64,000 nt of DNA from Variovorax sp. RA8. Its GTDB lineage: Bacteria; Pseudomonadota; Gammaproteobacteria; Burkholderiales; Burkholderiaceae_C. Every line of letters begins with the position of its first letter. Within the stretch, counting starts at the first letter, position 1. The notes under the pieces were generated by a model. It was not told the DNA's origin. It saw only the letters and a list, made by a program, of their open reading frames with translations, and ran no database searches. This document shows, in pieces, positions 42,850 through 53,306 of this stretch. Location: positions 3,224,001 through 3,288,000 of the forward strand of contig NZ_LR594662.1 in NCBI RefSeq assembly GCF_901827175.1. Reading direction: 5' to 3'. A program made the position numbers and the translations under genes.

Positions 42850-43781
42850 TTCAGCTGCGCCAGCCAGGCGGAAATGGCCTGCAGGCTGGTCTCGTCGATG
42901 CGCTCGTGCGACGAAGGCATGCGTGCGCCGGGCTTCAGTTGCTGCGTGTGCGCCACCCAGCGCGCCAGGCCCTCGGCGTCGTTCGGCATGAGGCCGGCGC
43001 CCAGGTACAGGCGGCTGCCCACGTGGGTGAGGTCCGGGCCCAGGCGGCTTTCCTCGCTCACGCCGCGCACGGTATGGCAGGCATTGCAGCGGTGCGCGAG
43101 GAAGGCATCCCGTCCGCGCTCGAGCGCGGGCGTGGCCGGCGGCGCGGCCGGCCGTGCCTGCGCCGCGAGCCAGGCATCGAAGACCGCGGGCGGCTCGGCC
43201 ACCACCTGCAGCGCCATGCGCGTATGTTGGTCGCCGCAATACTCTGCACAGGCGCCGCGCCAGGTTCCGGGGCGATCGGCCTGCAGCTGCAGGTGCTGCA
43301 TGCGGCCCGGCACCATGTCCATCTTGCCGCCGAGCGCCGGCACCCAGAAGCTGTGGATCACGTCGGCGCTGGCGAGCGCAAAGTACACCGGCCGGCCGAC
43401 CGGAATGCGCAGCTCGTTCGCGCCCGCGACCTCCCGGCCCGTGGCCGGGTCGCGGTAGCGCAGCTCCCACCACCACATGTGGCCGGTGACGGCCACGATC
43501 AGCGCATCCCTGGGCGGCGCCACGCGCCAGGGCGGCTTGTGCCATTCGCTGTAGACGAAAAGGGCGGCGAGCACGGCGCCCGGGAAGGCCAGGCCGCCGC
43601 CGAGCACCCACCAGCGCGCATTCACCCGTCCGCGGCGGCGGCGGACCGCGAGCGCGAGCAGCGCCATCACGCCGACGAAGATCAGCGCCGCGCCCGCGAC
43701 GAGCACGCCGGTCACGCCGAGCAGCGTCTCGGCCACAGGGCCGGCCACGTGCAGGGCGGACTGTGCGCGGTCGCTGCTCAT
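42846..43781 (-). CDS. ctaC: Cytochrome c oxidase subunit II with C-terminal cytochrome c domain
   Basis: A 311-residue protein with two N-terminal transmembrane helices, a cupredoxin domain with the CuA ligands (SFWVPALGGKMDMVPG, then CAEYCGDQHTRMAL) and a C-terminal cytochrome c domain with CNACH and the distal Met region. The attached haem domain defines the caa3 subtype. Short overlaps join it to the lipoprotein cytochrome upstream and to the fused subunit I/III downstream. Confidence 0.95.
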   Translation of the reverse strand: MSSDRAQSALHVAGPVAETLLGVTGVLVAGAALIFVGVMALLALAVRRRRGRVNARWWVLGGGLAFPGAVLAALFVYSEWHKPPWRVAPPRDALIVAVTGHMWWWELRYRDPATGREVAGANELRIPVGRPVYFALASADVIHSFWVPALGGKMDMVPGRMQHLQLQADRPGTWRGACAEYCGDQHTRMALQVVAEPPAVFDAWLAAQARPAAPPATPALERGRDAFLAHRCNACHTVRGVSEESRLGPDLTHVGSRLYLGAGLMPNDAEGLARWVAHTQQLKPGARMPSSHERIDETSLQAISAWLAQLK

Positions 43782-44176
43782 TCGAGCGCCAGCAGATAGG
43801 CCGCCATGTCGCGTGCCTGATCGGCCGGGACGCCCATGGCCGGCATGAGGGTGTCGGGCACCAGCGCCTTCGGCTGGACGATCCACCGCGCCAGCGTGTC
43901 GGGGCGGTTCGGCACCTCCCCGGCGATGTAGCTGCGATGGCCGAAGCCCGCGAGCGCAGGTCCGACGCCGCCGCGGGCCGCCGGCACCTCAGGTATGGCG
44001 TGACAGCTGCCGCATTGGTATTGGGCCAGCAGCGCCTGTCCGCGGAGCACCTGCGCGCGTGGGGCATCGGCGTAGGGCAGCCGGCTTTCGCCGACGCAGC
44101 CGGTTGCGAGCGCCAGCGGGACCAGCGCCAGCAGCAGCGCGGTCCGTGGGCCGGGGCGGTCCAGCGGGAGGGCCAT
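43778..44176 (-). CDS. Lipoprotein cytochrome c of the oxidase cluster
   Basis: A 132-residue protein. A lipoprotein signal (ALLLALVPLALATGC) puts a lipidated Cys near residue 27, followed by one haem-binding CGSCH and an axial-Met segment (LMPAMGVP). It is the first gene of the oxidase operon and probably feeds electrons from the membrane surface to CoxB. The ATG at 44176 is chosen because it starts the signal peptide; an upstream frame lacks it. Confidence 0.88.
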   Translation of the reverse strand: MALPLDRPGPRTALLLALVPLALATGCVGESRLPYADAPRAQVLRGQALLAQYQCGSCHAIPEVPAARGGVGPALAGFGHRSYIAGEVPNRPDTLARWIVQPKALVPDTLMPAMGVPADQARDMAAYLLALE

Positions 44177-44254
44177 GGCCGGGATTGTGCGGGCGCGAAT
44201 GCGCGCTGCGCCGACAGGGGGGCGCTGTTGCGCGTCGGACAATGCCGCCAGAAC

Positions 44255-45088
44255 ATGGGAATCCTCAAGACCGTTCTACTGACGTCGGCGGTGCTCGGCC
44301 TTGCCGCCGCGGCCGGCGCGGCGGCCGTGGTGTATGGCGGCCTCTACAACGTGGCGGCGACTTCCCAGCACACCCAGCCGGTGCATACGCTGCTCGAGAT
44401 CGCGATGCGCCAATCGGTCCGGCTGCGTGCCCGCGCCATCGAGGTGCCGCGGCTCGACGACCCGCAACTGGTGCTGCGCGGCGCGGCCTGCTTCCGCGAC
44501 AAGTGCCAGCAATGCCACGGCGGGCCGGGGGTGGCGCAAGGCGACATCGGCAAGAGCATGCAGCCGCTGCCCGGCCCGCTCGTGGACGCACGCCACCACT
44601 GGAAGGCGCGAGAGCTCTACTGGGTAACGAAGCACGGCATCAAGATGAGCGGCATGCCGGCGTGGGAATACCGCCTGGCGGAGCAGGACCTGTGGGCGGT
44701 GGTCGCCTTTCTCGAGCGGATGCCCGACCTGACGGCGCGGGAGTATGCCGAACAGACGGGGAGGCAGGCCACCTGCGGCCCGGGCGAAGCGACGGTGGCC
44801 GGCACGCCAGGCGACGCGCGGCGCGGCGCGCGGGCGCTGCACCAGTACGCGTGCAATGCCTGCCACAGCATCCCCGGCATCACCGGGTCTTCGGTCCATG
44901 TCGGCCCGCCACTCGATGGCATCGCCCGCCGCACGATGATCGGCGGCCGCCTCGCCAACACGCCCGACAACATGGTGCGCTGGCTGCGCCGCACGCACGA
45001 GGTCGATCCACGCACCGCGATGCCGGAGATGGGCCTGACCGAGCAGGACGCGCGCGACATCGCCGCCTATCTGTCGACGCTCGATTGA
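44255..45088 (+). CDS. Dihaem cytochrome c
   Basis: A 277-residue protein with an N-terminal membrane anchor or signal (VLLTSAVLGLAAAAGAAAVVYGG) and two haem sites, CQQCH near residue 86 and CNACH near residue 206, each with a Met segment (SGMPAWEY and TAMPEMGL). It is divergent from the oxidase operon, 78 bp away, and is likely an electron carrier for it. The internal duplication indicates two fused cytochrome c domains. Confidence 0.9.
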   Translation: MGILKTVLLTSAVLGLAAAAGAAAVVYGGLYNVAATSQHTQPVHTLLEIAMRQSVRLRARAIEVPRLDDPQLVLRGAACFRDKCQQCHGGPGVAQGDIGKSMQPLPGPLVDARHHWKARELYWVTKHGIKMSGMPAWEYRLAEQDLWAVVAFLERMPDLTAREYAEQTGRQATCGPGEATVAGTPGDARRGARALHQYACNACHSIPGITGSSVHVGPPLDGIARRTMIGGRLANTPDNMVRWLRRTHEVDPRTAMPEMGLTEQDARDIAAYLSTLD

Positions 45089-45125
45089 ATTCGCGGCTTG
45101 CCGGCCGGGCGGCCGTCGAGCGCGA

Positions 45126-45533
45126 TCAGGTCGTGTAGTCGCCGCTGGCTTCGGGCTGGAACAGGATCTCGGCCACTTGCGCGCGGCCCTCGGCGCCGCC
45201 GGGCAAGGTCCAGTTCGCCGTGGCGCCCAGGCGCAGGCCGATCAGGCTGATGCCCACGGGCGACAGCACCGAGACGAAGCCCGATGCAGGCTCCGCGTCC
45301 TGCGGATAGCACAGCGTCAGCTTGCGGCGCTCGCCCGTGTGGGCGTCCACCAGCGTCAGCTGCGAATACATGGTCACGATGTCGGCCGGAACCTCGCGCG
45401 AGCGGATCACATCGGTGGAGTCGAGCAGCGCCTCGAGCACCGGATGGTGCGGGGAGTTGTCGAGCAGCTTGGACAGGCGGGCGTGATCGAGTTCGGTGAG
45501 CACGCGCTCGCCGAGAAGAAGCGTGGTGGACAT
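45126..45533 (-). CDS. rnk: Nucleoside diphosphate kinase regulator-like protein Rnk
   Basis: A 135-residue protein of the Rnk/GreA-GreB C-terminal family. It has LTELDHARLSKLLD near residue 12 and the FKBP-like GreA fold text SVLSPVGISLIGLRLGATANW near residue 87. Family members bind RNA polymerase in competition with Gre factors. The start ATG at 45533 is the family's usual position. The gene is alone and faces the dihaem cytochrome. Confidence 0.88.
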   Translation of the reverse strand: MSTTLLLGERVLTELDHARLSKLLDNSPHHPVLEALLDSTDVIRSREVPADIVTMYSQLTLVDAHTGERRKLTLCYPQDAEPASGFVSVLSPVGISLIGLRLGATANWTLPGGAEGRAQVAEILFQPEASGDYTT

Positions 45534-45848
45534 GAAGCACTCCAAATGGCGGCGCGCCGTGCAAGGCAAAGACGCTCGCGAATGCGCGGGGCGGGTGCCC
45601 GGCGATCGATGGTTTGCGCTACAGAAGAGAGAAGGGGGATCGCCGGGCGGGGGAGGGTGCGGCCGGCACGCGCTGCTGGCCGGACGGCATGGCGGCCTCG
45701 ACGCGGGCCACCCGCGCCCGAAGCACGGGCGCGCGCATGGGCGTGGCAGCGTCGAGGTGGGTGCGGGCGAGGGCCGGGAAGCGCATCGCGCCATTCTAGG
45801 CCGGGTGCCAGCGGGTCGCCGCGCCGGCACGCACCAACCCGGACATTC
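45534..45848. other. 315-bp intergenic stretch between rnk and the nirB control region
   Basis: Open frames here are extensions or shadows without ribosome-binding sites. No RNA gene or repeat is seen. It presumably holds the rnk promoter, but no confident -10/-35 pair was found. Confidence 0.5.
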
Positions 45849-45867
45849 GTGCGCCATTGCCGCGCAC
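45849..45867. promoter_or_regulatory. NtrC enhancer-like palindrome upstream of nirB
   Basis: GTGCGC and GCGCAC arms surround CATTGCC. The core TGCGCCATTGCCGCGCA agrees with the NtrC consensus TGCACCA-N3-TGGTGCA at 11 of 14 defined positions. It lies about 80 bp before the -24/-12 promoter, a normal distance for an NtrC site. Confidence 0.55.
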
Positions 45868-45948
45868 GGGCTCGTTGCGCAGCGAACGATCGATCCAGTT
45901 CCGTGCGGAAAAGGGGGCAACCCCCCCTTCAAGAACGGCTACGGGCGT

Positions 45949-45964
45949 TGGCACGGTTGTTGCT
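45949..45964 (+). promoter_or_regulatory. Sigma-54 (RpoN) promoter of nirBDC
   Basis: TGGCACGGTTGTTGCT has the invariant GG at -24 and GC at -12 with exact spacing. Transcription would start near 45976, giving a 213-base leader before nirB. A hairpin with AAGGGGG and CCCCCCCTT arms lies just upstream at 45911-45929. Confidence 0.85.
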
Positions 45965-46188
45965 CGATTTCCTTCACTGTTCCGCCGGCACCGTTGTCGC
46001 GGAAATCGCAGTGCCTCCGCTAATGACGGCGGGAGCCGAGCGAATCGACAGCAATGACGCTGCCGGTCCATCTGTTCCAACCCGTTTTCGCATCTGTTCG
46101 ATGCGGTGGCCTGCTTTCGACTGCCTGTGTCACGGCGCGTGTCGAATGCCTGCTCTCCTATCCGAGCGGACGCGTGCAGGAATCTCAA

Positions 46189-48708
46189 ATGAAAATCGCA
46201 CTGATCGGCCACGGCATGGTGGGCCACAAGTTTCTGGAGCAACTCGACGAGCTCGGCCTGGCGGATGCGCAGGTCACGGTGCTTTGCGAGGAGCCTCGCC
46301 CGGCCTATGACCGGGTGCACCTGTCCGAGTTCTTCTCCGGCAAGACGGCGGATGACCTGTCGCTGGTCGAGCCGGGCTTCTTCGAGCGCACCGGCTTCAC
46401 GCTGCGCCTGGCCGCCCGGGCGGTCGCCATCGAGCGCCGCAACAACACGGTGACCACGGCCGACGGCGAGGTGGTGCCCTACGACAAGCTGGTGCTGGCC
46501 ACCGGCTCGGCCCCCTTCGTGCCCTCGGTGCCCGGGCGCGACCGGCCGCATTGCTTCGTCTATCGCACCATCGAAGACCTGGAGGCCATGAAAGCCAGCG
46601 GTGCCCGCTCGAAAAGCGGCGTGGTCGTGGGTGGCGGCCTGCTCGGCCTGGAATGTGCCAAGGCCCTGCGCGACATGGGCCTGGAGACGCACGTGGTGGA
46701 GTTCGCGCCGCGCCTGATGGCGCTGCAGGTCGACGAAGGCGGCGGGCGCGCACTGCGCAACAGCATCGAGGCGTTGGGCCTGCATGTGCACACCGGCCGC
46801 AACACGGTGGAGATCGTCGACGGCGCGACCGCGCGGCATCGGATGGTGTTCGCCGACGGCACCTACCTGGAGACCGACATGATCGTGTTCTCCGCCGGCA
46901 TCCGGCCGCGCGACGAGCTGGCGCGCCAGTCGTTGCTGGCGATCGGCCCGCGCGGCGGCATCGCGATCGACAGCCACTGCCGCACCAGCGACCGCGACGT
47001 CTACGCGATCGGCGAGTGCGCCTCGTGGAACGAGCAGACCTTCGGCCTGGTCGCACCGGGCTACGAGATGGCCCGCGTCGCCGCGAAGCAGCTCGCCGGG
47101 CAGGACGACGCCGCCTTCACCGGCGCGGACATGAGCACCAAGCTCAAGCTGATGGGTGTCGACGTGGCCAGCATCGGCGACGCGCACGGCAAGACGCCGA
47201 AGTCGCGCGCCTGCCAGTACATCGACGAGCGCAAGCAGGTCTACAAGAAGATCGTGGTGAGCGAAGACGGCAAGCAGTTGCTGGGTGCGGTGCTGGTCGG
47301 CGATGCATCCGAATACGGCACGCTGCTGCAGATGGCGCTCAACGGCATCGCGCTGCCGCCCGAGCCGGAGTTCCTGATCCTGCCGTCGAGCGACGGCAAG
47401 GCCAAGCCGGGCCTGGGGGTCGACGCGCTGCCCGACAGCGCGCAGATCTGCTCCTGCAACAACGTGACCAAGGGCCAGATCTGCGCCGCCGTCGGCGACG
47501 GCGCCTGCACCGTCGCCGAGATGAAGGCCTGTACCAAGGCCGGCGCCACCTGTGGCGGCTGCTCCACGCTGGTCGGCCAGGTGATGAAGGTCGAGATGGC
47601 CAGGCGCGGCATGGCGGTGAACAACCACCTCTGCGAGCACTTCCCCTATTCGCGGCAGGAGCTCTACCACCTGATCCGCGTCGACGAGATCAAGAGCTTC
47701 GACGACCTGCTCGCCCGGCACGGCAAGGGCCTGGGCTGCGACATCTGCAAGCCGACCGCCGCGAGCATCTTCGCCTCCTGCTGGAACGAGTTCGTGCTGA
47801 AGAAGAACCTGGCGAGCCTGCAGGACAGCAACGACTACTTCCTCGGCAACATCCAGAAGGACGGCAGCTACTCGGTCGTCCCGCGCATGCCGGGCGGCGA
47901 GGTCACCCCCGAAGGCCTGATCGCGGTGGGCCAGGTCGCAAAGAAGTACGGCCTCTACACCAAGATCACCGGCGGCCAGCGGGTGGACCTGTTCGGCGCC
48001 CGGGTCGAGCAGTTGCCGCTGATCTGGGAAGAACTGATCGCCGCCGGCTTCGAATCGGGGCATGCGTACGGCAAGTCGCTGCGCACGGTGAAAAGCTGCG
48101 TCGGCTCGACCTGGTGCCGCTATGGCGTGGACGACAGCGTCGGCCTCGCGGTCGAGCTGGAGAACCGCTACAAGGGCCTGCGCGCGCCGCACAAGATCAA
48201 GTTCGGCGTTTCCGGCTGCACCCGCGAATGTGCCGAGGCCCAGGGCAAGGACGTCGGCATCATCGCCACCGACAAGGGCTGGAACCTCTACGTCTGCGGC
48301 AATGGCGGCATGAAGCCGCGCCATGCCGAGCTGATCGCCGTAGACCTCGGCAAGGCCGAACTGATCCGGCTGATCGACCGCTTCCTGATGTTCTACGTAC
48401 GCACGGCCGATCGCCTGCAGCGCACCAGCACCTGGCGCGAAAACCTGGAGGGCGGGCTCGACTACCTCAAGAACGTGCTGATCGACGACAGCCTCGGCCT
48501 GGCCGCCGAACTGGAAGCGCAGATGCAGCACGTGGTCGACACCTACCAGTGCGAATGGAAGACCGCGGTGAACGACCCGGCCACGCGCCAGCGCTTCCGC
48601 TCCTTCGTCAACAGCGAGAAGCCCGACGAGCACATCGTCTTCGTGAACGAACGCGGCCAGATCCGGCCGGCCCGGACCGAGGAACGCACCGACGCCGCCA
48701 CGGCCTGA
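46189..48708 (+). CDS. nirB: Assimilatory NADH nitrite reductase large subunit
   Basis: An 839-residue cytoplasmic enzyme that reduces nitrite to ammonium. The FAD/NADH part begins with ALIGHGMVGHKFLEQL; a BFD-type [2Fe-2S] domain lies near residue 425 (CSCNNVTKGQIC, then CGGCSTL). The sulfite/nitrite reductase half has the 4Fe-4S sirohaem ligands in CVGSTWC and CTRECAEA near residues 640-685. It is the first gene of nirBDC behind a sigma-54 promoter, indicating control by nitrogen supply. The ATG at 46189 begins the nucleotide-binding strand; the longer in-frame extension is rejected. Confidence 0.96.
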   Translation: MKIALIGHGMVGHKFLEQLDELGLADAQVTVLCEEPRPAYDRVHLSEFFSGKTADDLSLVEPGFFERTGFTLRLAARAVAIERRNNTVTTADGEVVPYDKLVLATGSAPFVPSVPGRDRPHCFVYRTIEDLEAMKASGARSKSGVVVGGGLLGLECAKALRDMGLETHVVEFAPRLMALQVDEGGGRALRNSIEALGLHVHTGRNTVEIVDGATARHRMVFADGTYLETDMIVFSAGIRPRDELARQSLLAIGPRGGIAIDSHCRTSDRDVYAIGECASWNEQTFGLVAPGYEMARVAAKQLAGQDDAAFTGADMSTKLKLMGVDVASIGDAHGKTPKSRACQYIDERKQVYKKIVVSEDGKQLLGAVLVGDASEYGTLLQMALNGIALPPEPEFLILPSSDGKAKPGLGVDALPDSAQICSCNNVTKGQICAAVGDGACTVAEMKACTKAGATCGGCSTLVGQVMKVEMARRGMAVNNHLCEHFPYSRQELYHLIRVDEIKSFDDLLARHGKGLGCDICKPTAASIFASCWNEFVLKKNLASLQDSNDYFLGNIQKDGSYSVVPRMPGGEVTPEGLIAVGQVAKKYGLYTKITGGQRVDLFGARVEQLPLIWEELIAAGFESGHAYGKSLRTVKSCVGSTWCRYGVDDSVGLAVELENRYKGLRAPHKIKFGVSGCTRECAEAQGKDVGIIATDKGWNLYVCGNGGMKPRHAELIAVDLGKAELIRLIDRFLMFYVRTADRLQRTSTWRENLEGGLDYLKNVLIDDSLGLAAELEAQMQHVVDTYQCEWKTAVNDPATRQRFRSFVNSEKPDEHIVFVNERGQIRPARTEERTDAATA

Positions 48709-48728
48709 ATCCTTCGAGGAAATTCCCC

Positions 48729-49070
48729 ATGACCACCGACACCCTTCACTGGACCGCAGTCTGCGCGGCCACCGACATCCTGCCCGACACCGGCGTCTGC
48801 GCGCTGGTCGAAGGCGTCCACGTCGCGATCTTCCACGTCGCGAAGGCGCAGCAGTTCTTCGCCATCGACAACGTCGACCCGAAGGCGCAGGCCAGCGTGC
48901 TGTCGCGCGGCCTGGTCGGGAGCGTGGGCGACCGCGTCGTGGTCGCTTCACCGCTCTACAAGAACCACTTCGACCTGCGCAGCGGCGAGTGCCTCGAAGC
49001 GCCGGAGCACTCGGTGCGGGCGCATGCGGTGCGTGTCGAGGACGGCCGCGTGCACGTCGCGCTGGGCTGA
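48729..49070 (+). CDS. nirD: Nitrite reductase small subunit
   Basis: A 113-residue Rieske-like protein that lacks the usual [2Fe-2S] ligands, as NirD does. It follows nirB after 20 bp. Recognisable segments are WTAVCAATDILPDTGVCALVEG near the start and DRVVVASPLYKNHFDLRSGECL near residue 70. It is the partner subunit needed for NADH-dependent nitrite reduction. Confidence 0.95.
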   Translation: MTTDTLHWTAVCAATDILPDTGVCALVEGVHVAIFHVAKAQQFFAIDNVDPKAQASVLSRGLVGSVGDRVVVASPLYKNHFDLRSGECLEAPEHSVRAHAVRVEDGRVHVALG

Positions 49071-49112
49071 CCCGGCATCCCCTTCTCCTTGCCTTCTCTT
49101 TTCAGGAATCCC

Positions 49113-49925
49113 ATGGCCTACCTCGCACCCAACGAATTCGTCACCAAGATGGTCGACGCCGGCGAATCCAAGCTCCTGATGTCGACCCGCGACACGCTCA
49201 TCCGCTCCTACATGGCCGGTGCCATCCTGGCACTCGCCGCGGCTTTCGCGGTGAGCGTGACCGTCAACACGGGCAATGCGCTGGTCGGCGCGATGCTGTT
49301 TCCGGTCGGCTTCATCATGCTGTACCTGATGGGATTCGACCTCCTGACCGGCGTGTTCACGCTGGTCCCGCTCGCCGTGTTCGACAAGCGGCCCGGCGCC
49401 ACCTGGAGCGGCGTGATGCGCAATTGGAGCCTGGTGTTCGTCGGCAACTTCGCGGGTGCCCTCACGGTGGCGGTGTTCATGGCCATCATCTTCACTTTCG
49501 GCTTCAGCGAAGCGCCCAATGCGATCGGCCAGCGGCTCGGCACCATCGGCGAGGGGCGCACCGTCGGCTATTCGGCGCACGGCGCCGCCGGCATGCTGAC
49601 GCTGTTCATTCGCGGTGTGATGTGCAACTGGATGGTGTCCACCGGTGTCGTCGCGGCGATGATGTCCACCACCGTTTCCGGCAAGGCCATCGGCATGTGG
49701 ATGCCGATCATGGTGTTCTTCTACATGGGCTTCGAGCATTCGATCGTCAACATGTTCCTCTTCCCCACCGGCCTGATGCTGGGCGGCAAGTTCACGCTGA
49801 TGGACTACCTGATCTGGAACGAGCTTCCCACGGTGATCGGCAATCTCGTGGGCGGTTTGACCTTCGTCGGCGCCACGCTCTACTCGACGCACTACAAGAC
49901 AGCAGCAAAGCGCGTGCTGAGCTGA
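49113..49925 (+). CDS. nirC: Formate/nitrite transporter family protein NirC
   Basis: A 270-residue inner-membrane channel of the FNT family with six hydrophobic segments. Signature text includes GAMLFPVGFIMLYLMGFDLLTG near residue 65, WSLVFVGNFAGALTVAVF near residue 108 and GFEHSIVNMFLFPTGLM near residue 210. It brings nitrite into the cell for NirBD. It is 43 bp downstream of nirD in the same operon. Confidence 0.94.
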   Translation: MAYLAPNEFVTKMVDAGESKLLMSTRDTLIRSYMAGAILALAAAFAVSVTVNTGNALVGAMLFPVGFIMLYLMGFDLLTGVFTLVPLAVFDKRPGATWSGVMRNWSLVFVGNFAGALTVAVFMAIIFTFGFSEAPNAIGQRLGTIGEGRTVGYSAHGAAGMLTLFIRGVMCNWMVSTGVVAAMMSTTVSGKAIGMWMPIMVFFYMGFEHSIVNMFLFPTGLMLGGKFTLMDYLIWNELPTVIGNLVGGLTFVGATLYSTHYKTAAKRVLS

Positions 49926-49947
49926 TCGGTCTGGCGTGGGCCACACC

Positions 49948-51672
49948 ATGCGCGTGACGCTCGGCCAGCATTCGCTGGCCAAGCCCGAGTCGGTCAACCA
50001 GGATTTCCACGGCGCCATGCTCCCCACGGGGGCGCTGCAGTTCTCGAAGGGCATCGCGGTGGCGATCGCCGACGGCATCGGGTCCAGCCGGGTCAGCCAG
50101 GTGGCCAGCGCCGCGGCCGTCCGCGGGTTCCTCGAGGACTACTATGCCACCTCGGAGGCCTGGTCGGTGCGCCGCGCGGCCCAGCGGGTGCTGGACGCCA
50201 CCAACTCCTGGCTGCATGCGCAGACGATGCGCAGCGACGCGCGCTTCGACAAGGACAGCGGCTATGTCTGCACCTTCAGTGCGCTGATCCTCAAGGGACG
50301 CGAACTGCACCTGCTGCATGTCGGCGATGCGCGCGTCTATCGCCTGCATCCGCAGGCACTGGAGCAACTCACGGAAGACCATCGCGTCCACCTGTCGTCG
50401 GCCCAGTCGTACCTGGGACGCGCTCTCGGCGCCGGGCCCCATGTGGAGATCGACTACCGCTGCTGGGACGCCGAGGCCGGCGAGATCTACATGCTGGCGA
50501 CCGATGGCGCCTACGCCCACCTCGATGCGCAGCAGGTGCACGATGCGCTCGGCCGATGCGGCGACGACTTCGACGAGACCGCGCGATTGCTCGCGTCGGC
50601 GGCGCGCGCGAGGGGGAGCGACGACGACTGCACGGTCCAGCTCCTGCGCATCGACGAGCTGCCGCCGGCCGATGCATCTCGACTGCTGCTGCAGCGCGAA
50701 AGCCTGGCGATCCCGCAACCGCTCGCCCCGCGCGCCCGCTTCGAGGGCTTCGTCGTGGTGCGCGAACTGCACATCAGCGCGCGCAGCCATGTGTACCTGG
50801 CGGTCGATGAGGCCACCGGTCGGCAGGTGGTCCTGAAGCTTCCTTCGATCGACCTGCGCGAGGACACGGAATACCTCGACGGCTTCGTCCTCGAGGAATG
50901 GGTGGCGCGGCGCATCAACAGTCCACATGTGCTCAAGGCCAGTCCGATCGACCGGACGCGCACGCACCTGTACGTGGCGATGGAATACGTCGACGGCCAG
51001 ACGCTGGCGCAGTGGATGGTCGACCATCCGCATCCCACGCTCGACCAGGTGCGGGGCATCGTCGAGCAGTTGGCCAAGGGGCTCCAAGCGCTCCATGGGC
51101 GGGAGATGCTGCACCAGGACATGCGTCCGGAGAACGTCATGATCGACCGCACCGGCACGGTCAGGATCATCGACCTCGCGTCGACCCACGTCGCGGGGCT
51201 GGCCGACAGCGCAGCGAAGCGCCGTGCGCACGCGATCGCCGGCACCTTGCAATACACGGCGCCCGAATACTTCATCGGGGAGGGCGGCAGCACTCGCTCG
51301 GACCTGTTTTCGCTGGCGGCGATGGCCTACCAGATGCTCACCGGGCGGTTGCCTTACGGATTGCAGGTCACGCGAGCGCGGTCGTCGCGGGACGTGGCCC
51401 GGCTTCGCTATGCGCCGCTGCGCCAGTATCGGCCGGAGTTGCCGGCCTGGGTCGATGCCGTCCTGCAGAAGGCGCTGCATCCGCAGCCGGCGAAAAGACA
51501 GGAAGCGGTGTCCTTGTTCGCGCACGACCTCAAGGCGCCGGGGCCCGAGTTCCTTCGGCAGCGGACGCCGCCGATCATCGAGCGGCATCCGGTACGTTTC
51601 TGGCAGTGGACGACGATGCTGCTGGGCATCGTGGTCATCGTGCTGCTGGGGCTGCGCATCCTGGGGCGCTGA
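49948..51672 (+). CDS. Bifunctional protein phosphatase 2C / Ser-Thr kinase, membrane anchored
   Basis: 574 residues. Residues about 1-240 form a PP2C phosphatase with metal-site Asp residues in VAIADGIGSS, MLATDGAYAH and GSDDDCTVQ. Residues about 260-530 form a protein kinase: Lys in VVLKLPS, HQDMRPENVMID in place of HRD, and IIDLAS in place of DFG (Asp kept). A transmembrane helix ends the protein (TTMLLGIVVIVLLGLRIL). ATG at 49948 is preferred over a GTG at 49936. The same architecture is known beside nir/nas nitrate-assimilation genes, where it probably tunes uptake. Targets are unknown. Confidence 0.88.
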   Translation: MRVTLGQHSLAKPESVNQDFHGAMLPTGALQFSKGIAVAIADGIGSSRVSQVASAAAVRGFLEDYYATSEAWSVRRAAQRVLDATNSWLHAQTMRSDARFDKDSGYVCTFSALILKGRELHLLHVGDARVYRLHPQALEQLTEDHRVHLSSAQSYLGRALGAGPHVEIDYRCWDAEAGEIYMLATDGAYAHLDAQQVHDALGRCGDDFDETARLLASAARARGSDDDCTVQLLRIDELPPADASRLLLQRESLAIPQPLAPRARFEGFVVVRELHISARSHVYLAVDEATGRQVVLKLPSIDLREDTEYLDGFVLEEWVARRINSPHVLKASPIDRTRTHLYVAMEYVDGQTLAQWMVDHPHPTLDQVRGIVEQLAKGLQALHGREMLHQDMRPENVMIDRTGTVRIIDLASTHVAGLADSAAKRRAHAIAGTLQYTAPEYFIGEGGSTRSDLFSLAAMAYQMLTGRLPYGLQVTRARSSRDVARLRYAPLRQYRPELPAWVDAVLQKALHPQPAKRQEAVSLFAHDLKAPGPEFLRQRTPPIIERHPVRFWQWTTMLLGIVVIVLLGLRILGR

Positions 51673-51700
51673 AGAGGGTGGGCGCGGCGGAGGGGAGCCG

Positions 51701-51774
51701 TGGAGCGGGTGAAGGGAATCGAACCCTCGTATGAAGCTTGGGAAGCTGCCGTTCTACCATTGAACTACACCCGC
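51701..51774 (-). tRNA. tRNA-Gly (anticodon CCC)
   Basis: A 74-nt cloverleaf on the minus strand, beginning GCGGGTG and ending CACCCGC-T-CCA with encoded CCA. The anticodon loop is TTCCCAA, the D-arm GTTC...GAAC and the T-loop GGTTCGATTCC. It closely resembles the E. coli tRNA-Gly(CCC). The anticodon stem has one C-T mismatch. Confidence 0.96.
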
Positions 51775-51818
51775 AGCAGACGCGGATTCTAGCGCGCGTC
51801 GCATCGAAGCGGACAAGT

Positions 51819-53162
<1,344 letters not shown>

Positions 53163-53306
53163 CTGCTAGCTGCTCCTTGCGAATTCGAGTCAAACGCATA
53201 TTGTGCGTTGCTCGCTCGCCCAGGTGTCTCGGGGCACAACATCCGCTCATGCTGCCTGCGGTCGTCCGCGAACTCGCCCGTGAACGGCAGCAACGCGCTG
53301 ATCCGC

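Noticed and set aside
42850..44268. N-terminal extension of the oxidase subunit I/III to 1312 residues
   Set aside because: The extra part is an off-frame reading of coxB and the lipoprotein cytochrome. The ATG overlapping the coxB stop is the real start.
45796..48951. 1051-codon frame antisense to nirB/nirD
   Set aside because: It overlaps genuine nirB and nirD throughout and has low-complexity Ala/Arg/Gln content.
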